Of a stretch of DNA of 64,000 nt, positions 9,292 to 19,539 are shown piece by piece (within the stretch, counting starts at the first letter, position 1; every line of letters starts with the position of its first letter). The notes beneath the pieces are model-generated. The model was not told the origin of the DNA, searched no databases, and was given only the letters and a program-made list of their open reading frames with translations. Position numbers and translations under genes: made by a program. Source of the DNA: an uncultured Flavihumibacter sp. (GTDB taxonomy: Bacteria > Bacteroidota > Bacteroidia > Chitinophagales > Chitinophagaceae); contig CABHOY010000041.1 in the NCBI GenBank assembly GCA_902168105.1, positions 62,001 to 126,000 on the forward strand. Reading direction: 5' to 3'.

Positions 9292-12200
9292 TTATTTGAT
9301 AACGGTTATCTGACCGTTAGCCACTATAACCGGACCTCCCACTTTTTGCTTGTAGCTGATTGACCAGATATAAGCGCCATTGTCAACCAGGTTGTTCAGG
9401 TATCGGCCATCCCATCCTTTTCTCGCGTCTTTGCCAATGAACACCTGCTGTCCCCAACGGTTGAAGATGCGTAATTCATAATCATACATCGGTCCATCTA
9501 TCGCCGGCCTGAACACATCGTTCTTACCGTCGCCGTTAGGTGTGAACGCCGTAGGGAATCTCGGATTAGGCTCACAAGGTTTATAGGTTACGGCTATATT
9601 ATCAGTTACTGATCCGCATTCGTTGTATACAATTACGGAATAATAACCGGTACTGGTCACATTATAAGTGCTGGTTGTAGCACCATCCTGCCAGCGTACG
9701 CTATTGCCTTCACCAGCATTCACGTGCAATACCAGGGTATTTTCGAGACACAGTGTAGTGTCGCGGCCCAGATCAAAGTCCGGAATACCTGCTATCGTTA
9801 CTTTTACGCTGTCCATTGTGATCTGAGAACAGAACCTGTCCATAACGGAAACAACATAATTGCCCGCTCCCGTTACTTCCTTCACAGGATTCGTATCACC
9901 GTCATTCCACAGGTAAGATACCGCGTCCACGTTGGTAGCATCTAGTACTACGCGACCGCCGATACAGATGTCCCTTTGCGGGCCGAGGTCGAGATCCAGG
10001 TGTGATTTCAGGCTTACAGATACGGTATCTTCCACTACACAACCATCACGGGTTACAGTCACCCAATAATCGCCCGGTCTGGACACGACAATTGAATTTC
10101 CGGTCTCTCCGTTGTTCCAAAGTATTTCGCCACCATCAGGATCTACTGTCAGCATGGCTGTTTCATCAGGGCAGATCTCTACATCTTCAGACAGCACAAC
10201 ATTCGGCGCTCTGCCCACTGTTACGGTCGCATCATCATGTGTGGTGCAACCATTCACTGTTACATCCACGCCATAAGTGCCCGCCATATAAACATCGATC
10301 GAAGAGCTGGTCTCGCCCGTGCTCCAGATATAAGTAGCTCCCGGAGTATATGCACTCAATGTCGTGCTTGATCCTTCACAGATAGAAGCATCAGGTACGT
10401 CTACCACCGGAGGAGTATTGATCGTTACTTTCACCTCATCGCTGGTACCGCAAACACCATTGAACACAGTCACCTTGTAAGTGCCGCTGGTCGTTACTGC
10501 AATGGTCTGTGTCGTAGCGCCTGTTGACCAGTAGATATTGTAACCTGCGTTATTCATTCCTGCATCCAGCGTAACTGTTTCACCGCTACAAACTGATACA
10601 TCGCTACCCAGTTCCACTACCGGTTTCTCAGTGTATTGCAGATCGTAGGTAACGGGATCAGATACACAACCCGTTGCACCGTCAGTCACCGTGAAGGTAG
10701 CCTGTATTGCACCTTTCAGATCAAATACGTTACTGCTTTGCGTTATCGGAGCATCAACGGTAGCAGGAACCACACTCACGAGTGTGAACTTAGGTTTACT
10801 TACTTTATTTTTTAAGAGTACGGCGAATTTAGTGTTGGTAGAACAGTTGGCGGCCATGTTCGGATCCAGTTCCGGTTTCGGACAAGGATTGATGGTAATG
10901 GTCTGCACGCGTTCTATAGCGGCGTTACCACAGGCGTCGCTGATATTCCATCTTCTGATAATGGTATATCCTGCGCATTTATCTGCTACAAACGGTTCCT
11001 GTACCATGGTCACTTTCCGTGGGAAGTTCACATCACAGTTATCTTTTGCATACAGTGTAGCCGGAACCGGTATCGCATCACCACAGTTCAGGGTCACGTC
11101 TGCCGGAGCAGGATCGATCACTGGTCTGGTAGTGTCTGTTACGGTAATTACCTGGCGGGCGATGCTTGTATTGCTGCAGGCATCTTTCGCGGTCCAGGTA
11201 CGGATCAGGCGATAATTACCGCTGCAGGAGCCGCTGATATTCTCACGTGTTTGCAGGTAAGTAACCTTCACCGCACTGCACTTGTCTGTTGCTGTCAGAC
11301 TAGCCGGCGGTTCAGGTACAGCGCCACAATCTACAGTAGTATCAGCTGGCGGTAATGATGTAAATACCGGTTTAGCTGTATCCTGTACTGTGATCACCTG
11401 TTGCATGGTGGCGGTGTTACCGCAATTGTCAACAGCCGTCCAGATACGTGTTAATCTATAATTACTTGGGCAGGAAGTGGAAAGGAAGTCCTTCCGCTGA
11501 GATACTTTCACTTTTAAGTTAACAGTACAGTTGTCTGTAGCCGTCACCGCTGCTACATCCGGTACGTTATCGCAATCTACGCTGATAGCCGGAGGTAAGG
11601 TAATGGAGAACACCGGTTTGGTATTATCCTGAACGGTGATGGTCTGTGTCAGCACTGCCTTATTACCGCAAAGGTCTGTTGCTGTCCAGGTACGGATGAT
11701 CTGGTAGTTACCATCACATTTGCTACCCGGCAGGTTCTTACGAACGTCTATCGGATTGACAGTAATAGTACCTGGTGTACAATTATCTGTGGCGGTCAGT
11801 GGTTGTCCTGCAGGCAGCTGATCACAATTCACGGTGATATTGGCCGGAGCAGGATTATCAAACACAGGCGCAGTTATATCGCGAACTGTAATTACTTGTC
11901 TCAGGGTATCGCTGGCGTTACCGCAGGCATCTACAGCCACCCATTTACGGATCAGCTGATAATTGCTCGGGCATGCGCCAGTCTGGCTCATTGTCACTTC
12001 TATCGGAGTAACAGTTAACGGACCGGAGCAGGCGTCTGTTGCGGTGAGGTTCACCGCTGCAGGGATAGCGTCACAGTTTACGGTCACATTCGCCGGAGCA
12101 GTTACATTGAATACCGGCGCAGTCTTATCTGTTACCGTGATCACTTGTTGTGCCTGGGCGGTAAGACCACAACGGTCAGTCGCAGTCCAGGTACGTTCAA

Positions 12201-15200
12201 TCCTGAACGTGCATGCATCTACGGTGGTCGTTACGTCATTGCTGGTTACTGTTACTGCTTCATTATTATAAGGAGCATGACTGAATACCGGCGTACCGAA
12301 TTTAGTAGTATAGTCAGTACCCTGTACACAATCTACCGTGATCGGTGCAGGAACAGACACAACTACCGGCGGCAGGCTCATAAGCGTCAGCATGACTGCG
12401 TTACTGATGTTACCTGTACAAGCGCCGGACATTACCACACGTCTGAACCAGGTGCTTTGCGTAATGTTGGCAGGCGTATAGCTGTCGCTGTTACCACCTG
12501 TACCCGTCGTTACGTTCATAAACCCTGTAATGGCATTGGTAGTGCTCATCTGCCACTGATAGGTAAATGTACCGGTACCGCCACTTACAACGCCACCTGT
12601 CAGCATAGCTGGTGCATCACTTGCACACAGTACCTGATCGGTAGTGATCGTATTGCCCTGAATAGCAGGCTGATTGGTCAGTACAACGTCATCAGGAGTT
12701 GAGGTACATGCGCCATTGGCGATGGTCCAGCGGAGCGTCGTTGTGGTGCCCGGTTGTACGGTCACTGACGCAGTTGCACTATGGATGTCAGAGATGACAG
12801 CCGATGCGCCGCCTACAATCGTCCAGGTACCTACAGCGGAAGCAGGAGAAGCATTATTCGCATTCATCACGAAATTCGGATCGTCACAATGTACCAGGTC
12901 GCCACCTGCAGTCGCATTGTTTGGCATTACACTGTTGGTGAGCGTAATGCTGTCCACCGAGTTACAGGTACTGTTCGACGTCACCCAGGCAATGGTAGCG
13001 GTCGTACCCGCAGGTACGGTCACTACAGCTGCCGGATTACTCATGTCACCGGCGCCGATGCTGGCGGTAGTACCTGCAGGCAGGCTCCAGGCGGCAGTAC
13101 CTGTTACTGGTGAGTTGGCAGCCATGGTGAACTGAGCATTGTTACAATGCTGCTGGTCCACGCCGGCGTTGGCAGTTGTAGGTCTAGGTATGCTTGTAAG
13201 TATTACATCTTCAGAATTGGAGCAATTGCCATTGGTCAGGGTCCAGCGCAATGTTGCTGTACCTCCTGCTGGCAAACTAATATGCGCCGTATCCATATTG
13301 GCCTGGCCGGCTGCGATAACAGCAGTGCCACTTACTACAGACCAGGTGCCGATAGCGCCTGTCACTGTAGGTTTGTTACCCGCCATCTTAAAATCAAGAC
13401 CGGCACATAATGACTGATCAGGACCAGCATTTGCCAGATCAGGCAATGCATAGTTAGTCAGTATTACGGTATCGCTGGTGGTACAACCACCGTTTGCGAT
13501 CGTCCATTCTAATTTCAGTTCAGTACCGGCTGGCACTGTTAAATTAGCTATTTGATTATGTATATCTGCAGGAGGGAAAATAAAGGTAGCCGGGGATATT
13601 ACTCTCCAGGTACCCGTACCGCCTAAAGCGGAATTGGCTGACAGCGAGAACGCAGCCACATTACAATGAGCTTCATTGGGACCGGCAGCAGCAGGATTTG
13701 GCGCCAGGCTGTTACTCAGCGTCACATCATCAGCAGAAGAGCAACCGCCGTTAGCGATAGTCCAGCGTAATACAACAACTGTTCCCGCCGGAATGCTCAG
13801 CACCGCATTCGGACTGTGAAGACCACCCGCAGGGAAAACAAAGCCTGCCGGAGATACTACGCTCCAGGTGCCCATACCGCCACCCACTCCGGGTGCGTTA
13901 GCCGCAAGGGTGAACACTGTATTATTACATTGTGACACGTCCGGTCCTGCCTGCGCAGTTACCGGCATTACCGAGTTGGTCAGAACAACAGCGTCTGTAC
14001 TTGTACAGATACCGTTGGTCGTTTGCCAGGTCAGGGTCACACTTGTACCTACCGGTACAGTAACTGCTGCATTCGGATTATTGATCTGACCAGCAGGAAT
14101 CGTAGCAGTTGTTCCTGCAGGCAGCACCCATTTGCCTGTACCTGTAGTTACCGGAGTAGCCGCCATCGCAAAGTTTGCGATACCACACTGTGACTGATCA
14201 AGACCTGCATAGGCTGTAGTCGGCGGCGTTGCATTCGTTAATACTACATTATCGGCAGAGATACAGGTTCCATTTCTTATAGTCCATGTTGCCGTCACTG
14301 ATACTCCTACCGGTACACTGATCACGGCAGCCGGATTATTTTCCTGGCCGGCGGCAATGTTGGCGGTAGTACCGACAGGTAATGTCCATGTACCGACACC
14401 GATCGCAGCCGGTGTAGCTTTCATGGTGAACTGGGTGTTTCCACATTGTGTTGTATCGTTGCCCGCTTTAGCGGTAGAAGGCGGTGCAAAGTTTGTCAGC
14501 ACAGCGGTATCTGAAGCAATACAGGTACCGTTCGTTACAACCCATGCCGCCTTGACGCTCGTACCCAATGGTACAGTGATCACTGCAGTACGGCTGTTGA
14601 TCTGGCCTGCCGGAATAGTAGCGGTAGTTCCTGTTGGCAGGACCCATTTACCGATACCCGGCGCCGGATCGCTGGCCCCCATGGTAAAGCTGGTGCTATT
14701 ACAGTTTGAGAGGTCTGCCCCTGCATTTACAGTGGCCGGCATTGGAGTGAAGGCAATTGTTGTACTTACACAGCTTGTAGTATCACAAGCGCCCAGGCTC
14801 TCGGCACGCACATAATAAGTGGCGGCGGCAGTTACCGGTAAGATAACAGTAGCGCCAGTAGCCAGGCGTGTACCTGTACCACAACCATTTGCATACCATG
14901 CCCATACGGCGTTCGGTGTAACACCGTCCGACTTCACACCGAGGCTTCCCCCATTTACAGTCAGCGTTACAGAATTACCTGTACCGCAGATAGTAGTCTT
15001 ATCTGCTATGATACTGGTAGCGGCCGTAGGACCCGATTCCACATTCACTGTGAAAGGAATGGTAGAATCACAACCAGCTTTCGCTGTTCTGTAACTCAGG
15101 TTAAAAGTATATATACCCGGAGGTGTTGCAGCTGGATATGAAATTTTCAGCGGCCAAACCAATGGCTGGTCGGTGATATTTACAAAACCAGGCATCGGTG

Positions 15201-17808
15201 TAACACCAGGTGTAATTGAATATAAGGTAGGTGTTCCTTTGGTAGATGCTGTATCCAGGACAAAGAATCCTTTACTGTTACAGGATATAACCGGATTCAC
15301 CAGGTTGATAACAGGCTTGCTTATTTTATGGAGGACCACTTCATCAACATTGGCCACACATCCACCAGCGTTTGTAATACTCCATCTGAGTACGATATCG
15401 CCCTCATTATCAAGCGCCGTCACAGTTGTATTGTAAGCAGTGTCGTAAGCGATGGTTGCATTACCGGATACCAGTGTCCATTTGCCCTTTTCAGCAGCCG
15501 GGTCGTTAGCTATAGTGCTTTCAAGCGGCTGACTGGCATTCATGGTAAATATATTATCAGTACCACACTGAGTTGTGTCCTTACCGGCATCACTATATGT
15601 AGGATCCAGCAGGAGGTGCAGTGTATCTTTTACGATTGTGGCACAGGCAGGATTGCTAGGGCTCTTAATCGTCCATGATAATACAACTGAGGTTCCCGGT
15701 TTTTTAACGGTAACCCTTGTACGCTCTGCTGTTGGTATAAGGATCTTAACATAATTGTCGATCACATCGTCAATAACAGCTGGTCCGTATATTTCCTCTA
15801 CTCTCCAGGTACCGGTCGTGCCGGTTATTTTATCCACCTCAACGTTGAAGTTACCTGTAGGATTAGCTGATGCACAGAATACATCAGGGTTAGGTTTCAG
15901 CTGCGTTACCGGCGTAGCGCTGGCCTTTATAATAACCGGATTCGATGTAGCCGTACAGGTATTCGTGGCGTTAGTAACTTCTACCGAAAATATGGTATCA
16001 GCAATACTGTTGATCTGCACCTGATTAGCCATTACCTGATTAGCATACTGCGGCATCGCCGTGCGTACACCTGTAATAGGGTCCGGACCTCTGAACCAGG
16101 TGATCTGATAACCGTTCAGTACATCATTGATCTTCAGGTCTACGGATTCACCCACACATATATTGTTGCTGGACACCGCCACATCTACTCTTGGATTACG
16201 TACAAGTTTGATCTCGGTGCTGTTTTCGTCCATACAGGTATGTCCGTCGGCATAGGTCATAAACCCGTATACGGTAATAGTTGTGTCACTGACAACCTGT
16301 ATTGTACGTTTAGTATCTGTATAGCCAGGAATGTCTTTCCATTCATAATAATCAAATCCGCCGGACGCTTCCAGTTCAACAATGGTGCCCGCGCACACTT
16401 CACTCTGCGTCAGGTTAAGGATCGGCATCGGCAATATCGTGAGCCTGATCGATGATGAAGGCGACGCACAGGTCGTTAAATCACTTCCTCTTTCATAGAT
16501 CAATACCTGGAACAGGTAGTCGGCAGCTATTTTACGGGTACCTTTCAGTTCGCCTTCGGCGATCACAAGTTGTGATGACGTGGTACCGGTACCAAAAGGC
16601 ACATCGATCCATGTTCTGCCTTCGTCGTCACTCATCTGCCACTGGTATACAGGATCTACGAAGTAACCTGTCGGCTGGTAAGAAGCAGATAAGGTGATCG
16701 GCGCACCTTCACACAATACTTCTTTAAGGTCTACATCGCCATCAATTTTAGCAACTATGCTAGGGCTACAATATGAAAATTCGATATCGTCAATAGCGAT
16801 ATCGTTACCACAACCTCCCGGTTTATCATTTACAATAAATACTGTTACTGCATTCACATCTGAAGGAACAATAAATGTTCCGCCATAACGCTGCCAGGTG
16901 GGACCTCTTGAACCCAGCATCATTGATACTGAATTGGTTTTGAATTCATTCAGGACCCTGGCCGTGTTTGCAGCATCCACTACTCTGAAGGTAACACCGG
17001 CATATTGATAACCACTCCGGCAATCCTTTGAAAAGACATCGTTGGTGTTAACGTTCATCAGCCATGCGCTGAAATTATATACAGAACCAGGACAAAGGCC
17101 TGTTACTGTTTTCTGATAGAACTGACTGGGAGCTACGGAAGGGTTGACCAGCAGCATCGCACCACGATAACCACCGGTATGATCGATGGCATTGGCCCAG
17201 GTACTGTTACCCAGAGATGGATTATTGGTAATAATATAGCTTTCAAGGCCTAACGCACCCGAAGGCTGGTAATTATATTGTACAACACCATCCACAGGGT
17301 AATTCCTACGGTCTACGCCATCTAGCATAGTACCAAAGTTTTCTGCAAATCCTGCCATTGTTACCCCACCATCACCGCAAGTATTGATAGTACAGTCCTC
17401 AGCACGCAGTGTCGCTGTACGCGTCACCGTTCTTAGTACGTTATCCGCACCTTTATAATAAAGCGTAATATTAAATGTGTAATTACCAGGCACCAGGAAC
17501 TGCAAGGTCAGGGCTGTTGTATTTTTCAGCTTATCTGCTTTTGTTACTCCCGCACTCTCTGTGTAGAGTACTTCAAAATCGGCGTCGGTGTTATTAGGCG
17601 TTGTGATGCTCCAGTCGGCCTTCTGGGGAATCGTGAGACCGGTGCCTTCCACCATCGCGTTCACACTTGTGAACTTGATCTGATTGGCGGTAGCGTTTGT
17701 TCTGGACATACATACCACATCTGGTATATTAACGTACACTGTTTGTGCCTGCAGCACCTCAAAAGCGCAACACAGTAACAGGCATAAGAGTATTAGAAGC
17801 TTTTTCAT
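9292..17808 (-). CDS. Giant multidomain surface adhesin with T9SS type B sorting domain
   Basis: A 2838-aa exported protein. After the signal peptide ('MKKLLILLCLLLCCAFEVLQAQ') come a beta-rich N-terminus with a jelly-roll-like section (about 145-345, ending 'GGCGNDIAIDDIEFSYC'), and Ig/PKD-like modules (about 350-1000). Next are about ten modules of roughly 80-90 aa opening 'AG.D...C...FTMAA' and closing 'TLTN' (about 1000-1850), and six HYR-type modules ('DKTAPVFNVTAPANVTVNCD', 'TDACSG', 'CGN.....VITV', about 1880-2340). Five Ig-like modules follow ('DVSVCSGETVTLDAG'). The end is the gliding-motility-associated C-terminal domain: 'FPTAFTPNGDGKNDVF', 'ELRIFNRWGQQVF', 'GWDGRY...NGAYIW'. That tail directs type IX secretion and surface attachment. 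Paired cysteines in the modules suggest disulphides. The ATG at 17808 is preferred to the TTG one codon upstream. A role in adhesion, gliding or matrix is inferred. Confidence 0.93.
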   Translation of the reverse strand: MKKLLILLCLLLCCAFEVLQAQTVYVNIPDVVCMSRTNATANQIKFTSVNAMVEGTGLTIPQKADWSITTPNNTDADFEVLYTESAGVTKADKLKNTTALTLQFLVPGNYTFNITLYYKGADNVLRTVTRTATLRAEDCTINTCGDGGVTMAGFAENFGTMLDGVDRRNYPVDGVVQYNYQPSGALGLESYIITNNPSLGNSTWANAIDHTGGYRGAMLLVNPSVAPSQFYQKTVTGLCPGSVYNFSAWLMNVNTNDVFSKDCRSGYQYAGVTFRVVDAANTARVLNEFKTNSVSMMLGSRGPTWQRYGGTFIVPSDVNAVTVFIVNDKPGGCGNDIAIDDIEFSYCSPSIVAKIDGDVDLKEVLCEGAPITLSASYQPTGYFVDPVYQWQMSDDEGRTWIDVPFGTGTTSSQLVIAEGELKGTRKIAADYLFQVLIYERGSDLTTCASPSSSIRLTILPMPILNLTQSEVCAGTIVELEASGGFDYYEWKDIPGYTDTKRTIQVVSDTTITVYGFMTYADGHTCMDENSTEIKLVRNPRVDVAVSSNNICVGESVDLKINDVLNGYQITWFRGPDPITGVRTAMPQYANQVMANQVQINSIADTIFSVEVTNATNTCTATSNPVIIKASATPVTQLKPNPDVFCASANPTGNFNVEVDKITGTTGTWRVEEIYGPAVIDDVIDNYVKILIPTAERTRVTVKKPGTSVVLSWTIKSPSNPACATIVKDTLHLLLDPTYSDAGKDTTQCGTDNIFTMNASQPLESTIANDPAAEKGKWTLVSGNATIAYDTAYNTTVTALDNEGDIVLRWSITNAGGCVANVDEVVLHKISKPVINLVNPVISCNSKGFFVLDTASTKGTPTLYSITPGVTPMPGFVNITDQPLVWPLKISYPAATPPGIYTFNLSYRTAKAGCDSTIPFTVNVESGPTAATSIIADKTTICGTGNSVTLTVNGGSLGVKSDGVTPNAVWAWYANGCGTGTRLATGATVILPVTAAATYYVRAESLGACDTTSCVSTTIAFTPMPATVNAGADLSNCNSTSFTMGASDPAPGIGKWVLPTGTTATIPAGQINSRTAVITVPLGTSVKAAWVVTNGTCIASDTAVLTNFAPPSTAKAGNDTTQCGNTQFTMKATPAAIGVGTWTLPVGTTANIAAGQENNPAAVISVPVGVSVTATWTIRNGTCISADNVVLTNATPPTTAYAGLDQSQCGIANFAMAATPVTTGTGKWVLPAGTTATIPAGQINNPNAAVTVPVGTSVTLTWQTTNGICTSTDAVVLTNSVMPVTAQAGPDVSQCNNTVFTLAANAPGVGGGMGTWSVVSPAGFVFPAGGLHSPNAVLSIPAGTVVVLRWTIANGGCSSADDVTLSNSLAPNPAAAGPNEAHCNVAAFSLSANSALGGTGTWRVISPATFIFPPADIHNQIANLTVPAGTELKLEWTIANGGCTTSDTVILTNYALPDLANAGPDQSLCAGLDFKMAGNKPTVTGAIGTWSVVSGTAVIAAGQANMDTAHISLPAGGTATLRWTLTNGNCSNSEDVILTSIPRPTTANAGVDQQHCNNAQFTMAANSPVTGTAAWSLPAGTTASIGAGDMSNPAAVVTVPAGTTATIAWVTSNSTCNSVDSITLTNSVMPNNATAGGDLVHCDDPNFVMNANNASPASAVGTWTIVGGASAVISDIHSATASVTVQPGTTTTLRWTIANGACTSTPDDVVLTNQPAIQGNTITTDQVLCASDAPAMLTGGVVSGGTGTFTYQWQMSTTNAITGFMNVTTGTGGNSDSYTPANITQSTWFRRVVMSGACTGNISNAVMLTLMSLPPVVVSVPAPITVDCVQGTDYTTKFGTPVFSHAPYNNEAVTVTSNDVTTTVDACTFRIERTWTATDRCGLTAQAQQVITVTDKTAPVFNVTAPANVTVNCDAIPAAVNLTATDACSGPLTVTPIEVTMSQTGACPSNYQLIRKWVAVDACGNASDTLRQVITVRDITAPVFDNPAPANITVNCDQLPAGQPLTATDNCTPGTITVNPIDVRKNLPGSKCDGNYQIIRTWTATDLCGNKAVLTQTITVQDNTKPVFSITLPPAISVDCDNVPDVAAVTATDNCTVNLKVKVSQRKDFLSTSCPSNYRLTRIWTAVDNCGNTATMQQVITVQDTAKPVFTSLPPADTTVDCGAVPEPPASLTATDKCSAVKVTYLQTRENISGSCSGNYRLIRTWTAKDACSNTSIARQVITVTDTTRPVIDPAPADVTLNCGDAIPVPATLYAKDNCDVNFPRKVTMVQEPFVADKCAGYTIIRRWNISDACGNAAIERVQTITINPCPKPELDPNMAANCSTNTKFAVLLKNKVSKPKFTLVSVVPATVDAPITQSSNVFDLKGAIQATFTVTDGATGCVSDPVTYDLQYTEKPVVELGSDVSVCSGETVTLDAGMNNAGYNIYWSTGATTQTIAVTTSGTYKVTVFNGVCGTSDEVKVTINTPPVVDVPDASICEGSSTTLSAYTPGATYIWSTGETSSSIDVYMAGTYGVDVTVNGCTTHDDATVTVGRAPNVVLSEDVEICPDETAMLTVDPDGGEILWNNGETGNSIVVSRPGDYWVTVTRDGCVVEDTVSVSLKSHLDLDLGPQRDICIGGRVVLDATNVDAVSYLWNDGDTNPVKEVTGAGNYVVSVMDRFCSQITMDSVKVTIAGIPDFDLGRDTTLCLENTLVLHVNAGEGNSVRWQDGATTSTYNVTSTGYYSVIVYNECGSVTDNIAVTYKPCEPNPRFPTAFTPNGDGKNDVFRPAIDGPMYDYELRIFNRWGQQVFIGKDARKGWDGRYLNNLVDNGAYIWSISYKQKVGGPVIVANGQITVIK

Positions 17809-18405
17809 CAATAGGGATTTCGTGAATGCTCAGGAACAGTTAAAACCAATGAGTGGGATTACCTGTGTTGCTGATATACAATGTTTTTGTGTTTGAAAAA
17901 GCCCGGTTCACCTCTCCCTCGACAATAGAATAGGAAGTATAAAAAGTTTCCATAGGCATCAGTGGTATAGCGAAAAAATATTACTATTTTAAGATTAAAA
18001 GTATAAATAATATGAAAATATTAAAAATACGTACGTATATGTAAGATGATCATTAGGGCAACTAACATGGCGGCCTCTGGTAATGGAATTTGATAGTCAG
18101 TCTCTTAATCGCTAAAGGATTGTTAAAAAAATTTAGCAAAAGTTATCCACAATGTAAGTTATCCACAATACTCAGTGGAGGCTTATTTGCCATGTTTCTC
18201 TCTATATATTGGGTCAACTCATTTATAATCAACGTTCCCAGCGGAAGACCCCTATTTTTCGATTTATCATGGCCCGGGGTGAACCAGTTACCGTGGATTT
18301 GTGTTTTTTTTCAAAGCTCCGGATTGATGCTGACATAGGGTTGTCACCCGGCATCACTTTCTTTGTACTGTAATCACAATACTCATCCTTTAAACCAATT
18401 CAGAC
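17809..18405. other. AT-rich intergenic region between divergent genes, no gene seen
   Basis: About 600 bp between the start of the adhesin (minus) and the DinB-like gene (plus). The part at 17970-18040 is almost pure A/T with runs such as TATAAATAATATGAAAATATT. A plus-strand open frame at 18090-18338 begins with TTG, is disrupted in character by low-complexity segments and resembles nothing, so I do not call it. Two DnaA boxes lie inside (separate entry). Confidence 0.6.
18143..18167 (+). promoter_or_regulatory. Pair of perfect DnaA boxes beside an AT-rich tract
   Basis: TTATCCACA occurs at 18143-18151 and again at 18159-18167, both in the same orientation and 16 bp apart. TTATNCACA is the DnaA box consensus. 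An extremely AT-rich stretch lies about 100 bp to the left. This could be part of a replication origin or a DnaA-responsive site. No dnaA, dnaN or gidA homologue is present in the window. Confidence 0.5.
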
Positions 18406-18897
18406 ATGACACAGGAACTGATCGCTTCGAAAACAGTAATTACCCCGGAAGAAATGCTCGAACACTGGCAGGGACACCGCAGGGTGACACGTAAAGTAAT
18501 TGAGGCCTTCCCGGAAACCGAACTTTTCAATTTCTCTGTAGGCGGTATGCGGCCATTCGCTGACCTGGCCATGGAAATGATCAGTATGGGAATGCCCGGT
18601 ATTGATGGCATTGTTAGCGGAAAATGGGCGAAATATGAAGAAGGTAACAACCGTCCGCAGACTAAAGAAGCATTGTTAGATCTCTGGGATGAGCTAACGG
18701 AAAAGCTTAACCGTTTGTGGCCACAGATCAGACCAGAAAGATTCCTGGAAATAGATCTCGCATTCGGTCAATGGGAAGGCCCTATTCATTTTACCCTGTT
18801 TTATTTCATCGACAATGAGATCCATCACCGGGGACAGGGATATGTTTACCTGCGTGCACTGGGTATTGAACCTCCTGCTTTCTGGGATAGAGGCTGA
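18406..18897 (+). CDS. DinB-like four-helix-bundle protein
   Basis: A 163-aa cytosolic protein of the DinB/YfiT-like superfamily. Metal-ligand type histidines are in positions expected for the bundle: 'LEHWQGHRRVTRKVIEAFPE' (about 20-40) and 'FIDNEIHHRGQGYVYLRALGIEPP' (about 135-158), the latter being the hallmark helix of this family. Members are thiol-dependent transferases or damage-inducible proteins of mostly unknown function. It is followed 131 bp later by a VOC-fold gene that has its own promoter-like elements, so co-transcription is unclear. Confidence 0.85.
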   Translation: MTQELIASKTVITPEEMLEHWQGHRRVTRKVIEAFPETELFNFSVGGMRPFADLAMEMISMGMPGIDGIVSGKWAKYEEGNNRPQTKEALLDLWDELTEKLNRLWPQIRPERFLEIDLAFGQWEGPIHFTLFYFIDNEIHHRGQGYVYLRALGIEPPAFWDRG

Positions 18898-18946
18898 TCA
18901 CGGCTGCTGTTGTGATCCCATCTCTATATTGTCTGATATGCCCTGC

Positions 18947-18975
18947 TTTGCAGACATATTATCCGGTTAAATTTG
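18947..18975 (+). promoter_or_regulatory. Candidate Bacteroidota promoter for the VOC gene
   Basis: TTTG at 18947-18950 and TAAATTTG (matching TAnnTTTG) at 18968-18975 are separated by 17 bp, close to the spacing of the Bacteroidota -33/-7 promoter. The VOC start codon is 53 bp downstream. Confidence 0.55.
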
Positions 18976-19028
18976 AATAACACACTGACGCTAATCGAAG
19001 TATTCTTTAACACTCAAAAAAAACTGAT

Positions 19029-19448
19029 ATGGCTGCAATTGATCCTTATCTGATCTTTGATGGTAACTGCGAAGAAGCATTTAATTTTTACAAGTCTGCG
19101 CTTGGCGGTGAATTCGAAATGATTTCAAAATTCAAAGACATGCCGGGAGAAAAATGCCCGGCAGGCGATGAGAACAAGATCATGCACGTATCCCTTCCTA
19201 TTGGCAATGGCAACAGGCTGATGGGCAGTGATACCGGTTCAGGAATGGGAGGCGTTACCTTTGGTAATAATTTTTCCATCTCTCTCAGTGCTACCTCTGA
19301 AGACGAAACAAAAAAATTATTCGACGGCCTTTCCGCAGGTGGTAAAGTTACCATGCCGCTGGAACCGACTTTCTGGGCCCCGCTTTTCGGTATGCTGACA
19401 GACAAATTTGGCGTTAACTGGATGGTGGGTTACAACAAGGAATCCTGA
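19029..19448 (+). CDS. VOC-fold (PhnB/glyoxalase-like) protein
   Basis: A 139-aa protein of the vicinal-oxygen-chelate superfamily, PhnB-like subgroup. It opens with 'IDPYLIFDGNCEEAFNFYKSALGGEFEMISKFKDMPG', the standard first beta-alpha-beta module, then 'KIMHVSLPIGNGNRLMGSD' and 'FDGLSAGGKVTMPLEPTFWAPLFGMLTDKFGVNWMVGY', the second module ending in the conserved Gly-Val-x-Trp. Function in this subgroup is generally unassigned. A paralogue starts at 63772, with the same 'NFNGNAEEAFSFYKSVFGGEF' opening. Confidence 0.9.
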   Translation: MAAIDPYLIFDGNCEEAFNFYKSALGGEFEMISKFKDMPGEKCPAGDENKIMHVSLPIGNGNRLMGSDTGSGMGGVTFGNNFSISLSATSEDETKKLFDGLSAGGKVTMPLEPTFWAPLFGMLTDKFGVNWMVGYNKES

Positions 19449-19471
19449 TTCAGGTCTACAAACAAAAAGTA

Positions 19472-19512
19472 AAGCGTTTAAATCCTTCGCAGGACTTAAA
19501 CGCTTCTTTTTA
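19472..19512 (+). terminator. Rho-independent terminator between convergent genes
   Basis: AAGCGTTTAAATCCT pairs with AGGACTTAAACGCTT (15 bp, one mismatch) around a TCGC tetraloop, followed by CTTTTT. It lies between the VOC gene (plus) and the phosphodiesterase (minus) and may serve both. Confidence 0.8.
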
Positions 19513-19539
19513 CATGGGTATTTCATAGATAGTAGGTCT

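Noticed and set aside
9724..17896. Many plus-strand open frames of 70-185 aa opposite the giant adhesin
   Set aside because: They arise from the codon pattern of the repeat modules on the other strand and have Val/Pro/Thr-rich low-complexity content without any domain.
18090..18338. 82-aa plus-strand open frame in the intergenic region upstream of the DinB-like gene
   Set aside because: TTG start, overlap with the DnaA boxes and no coding-like pattern.
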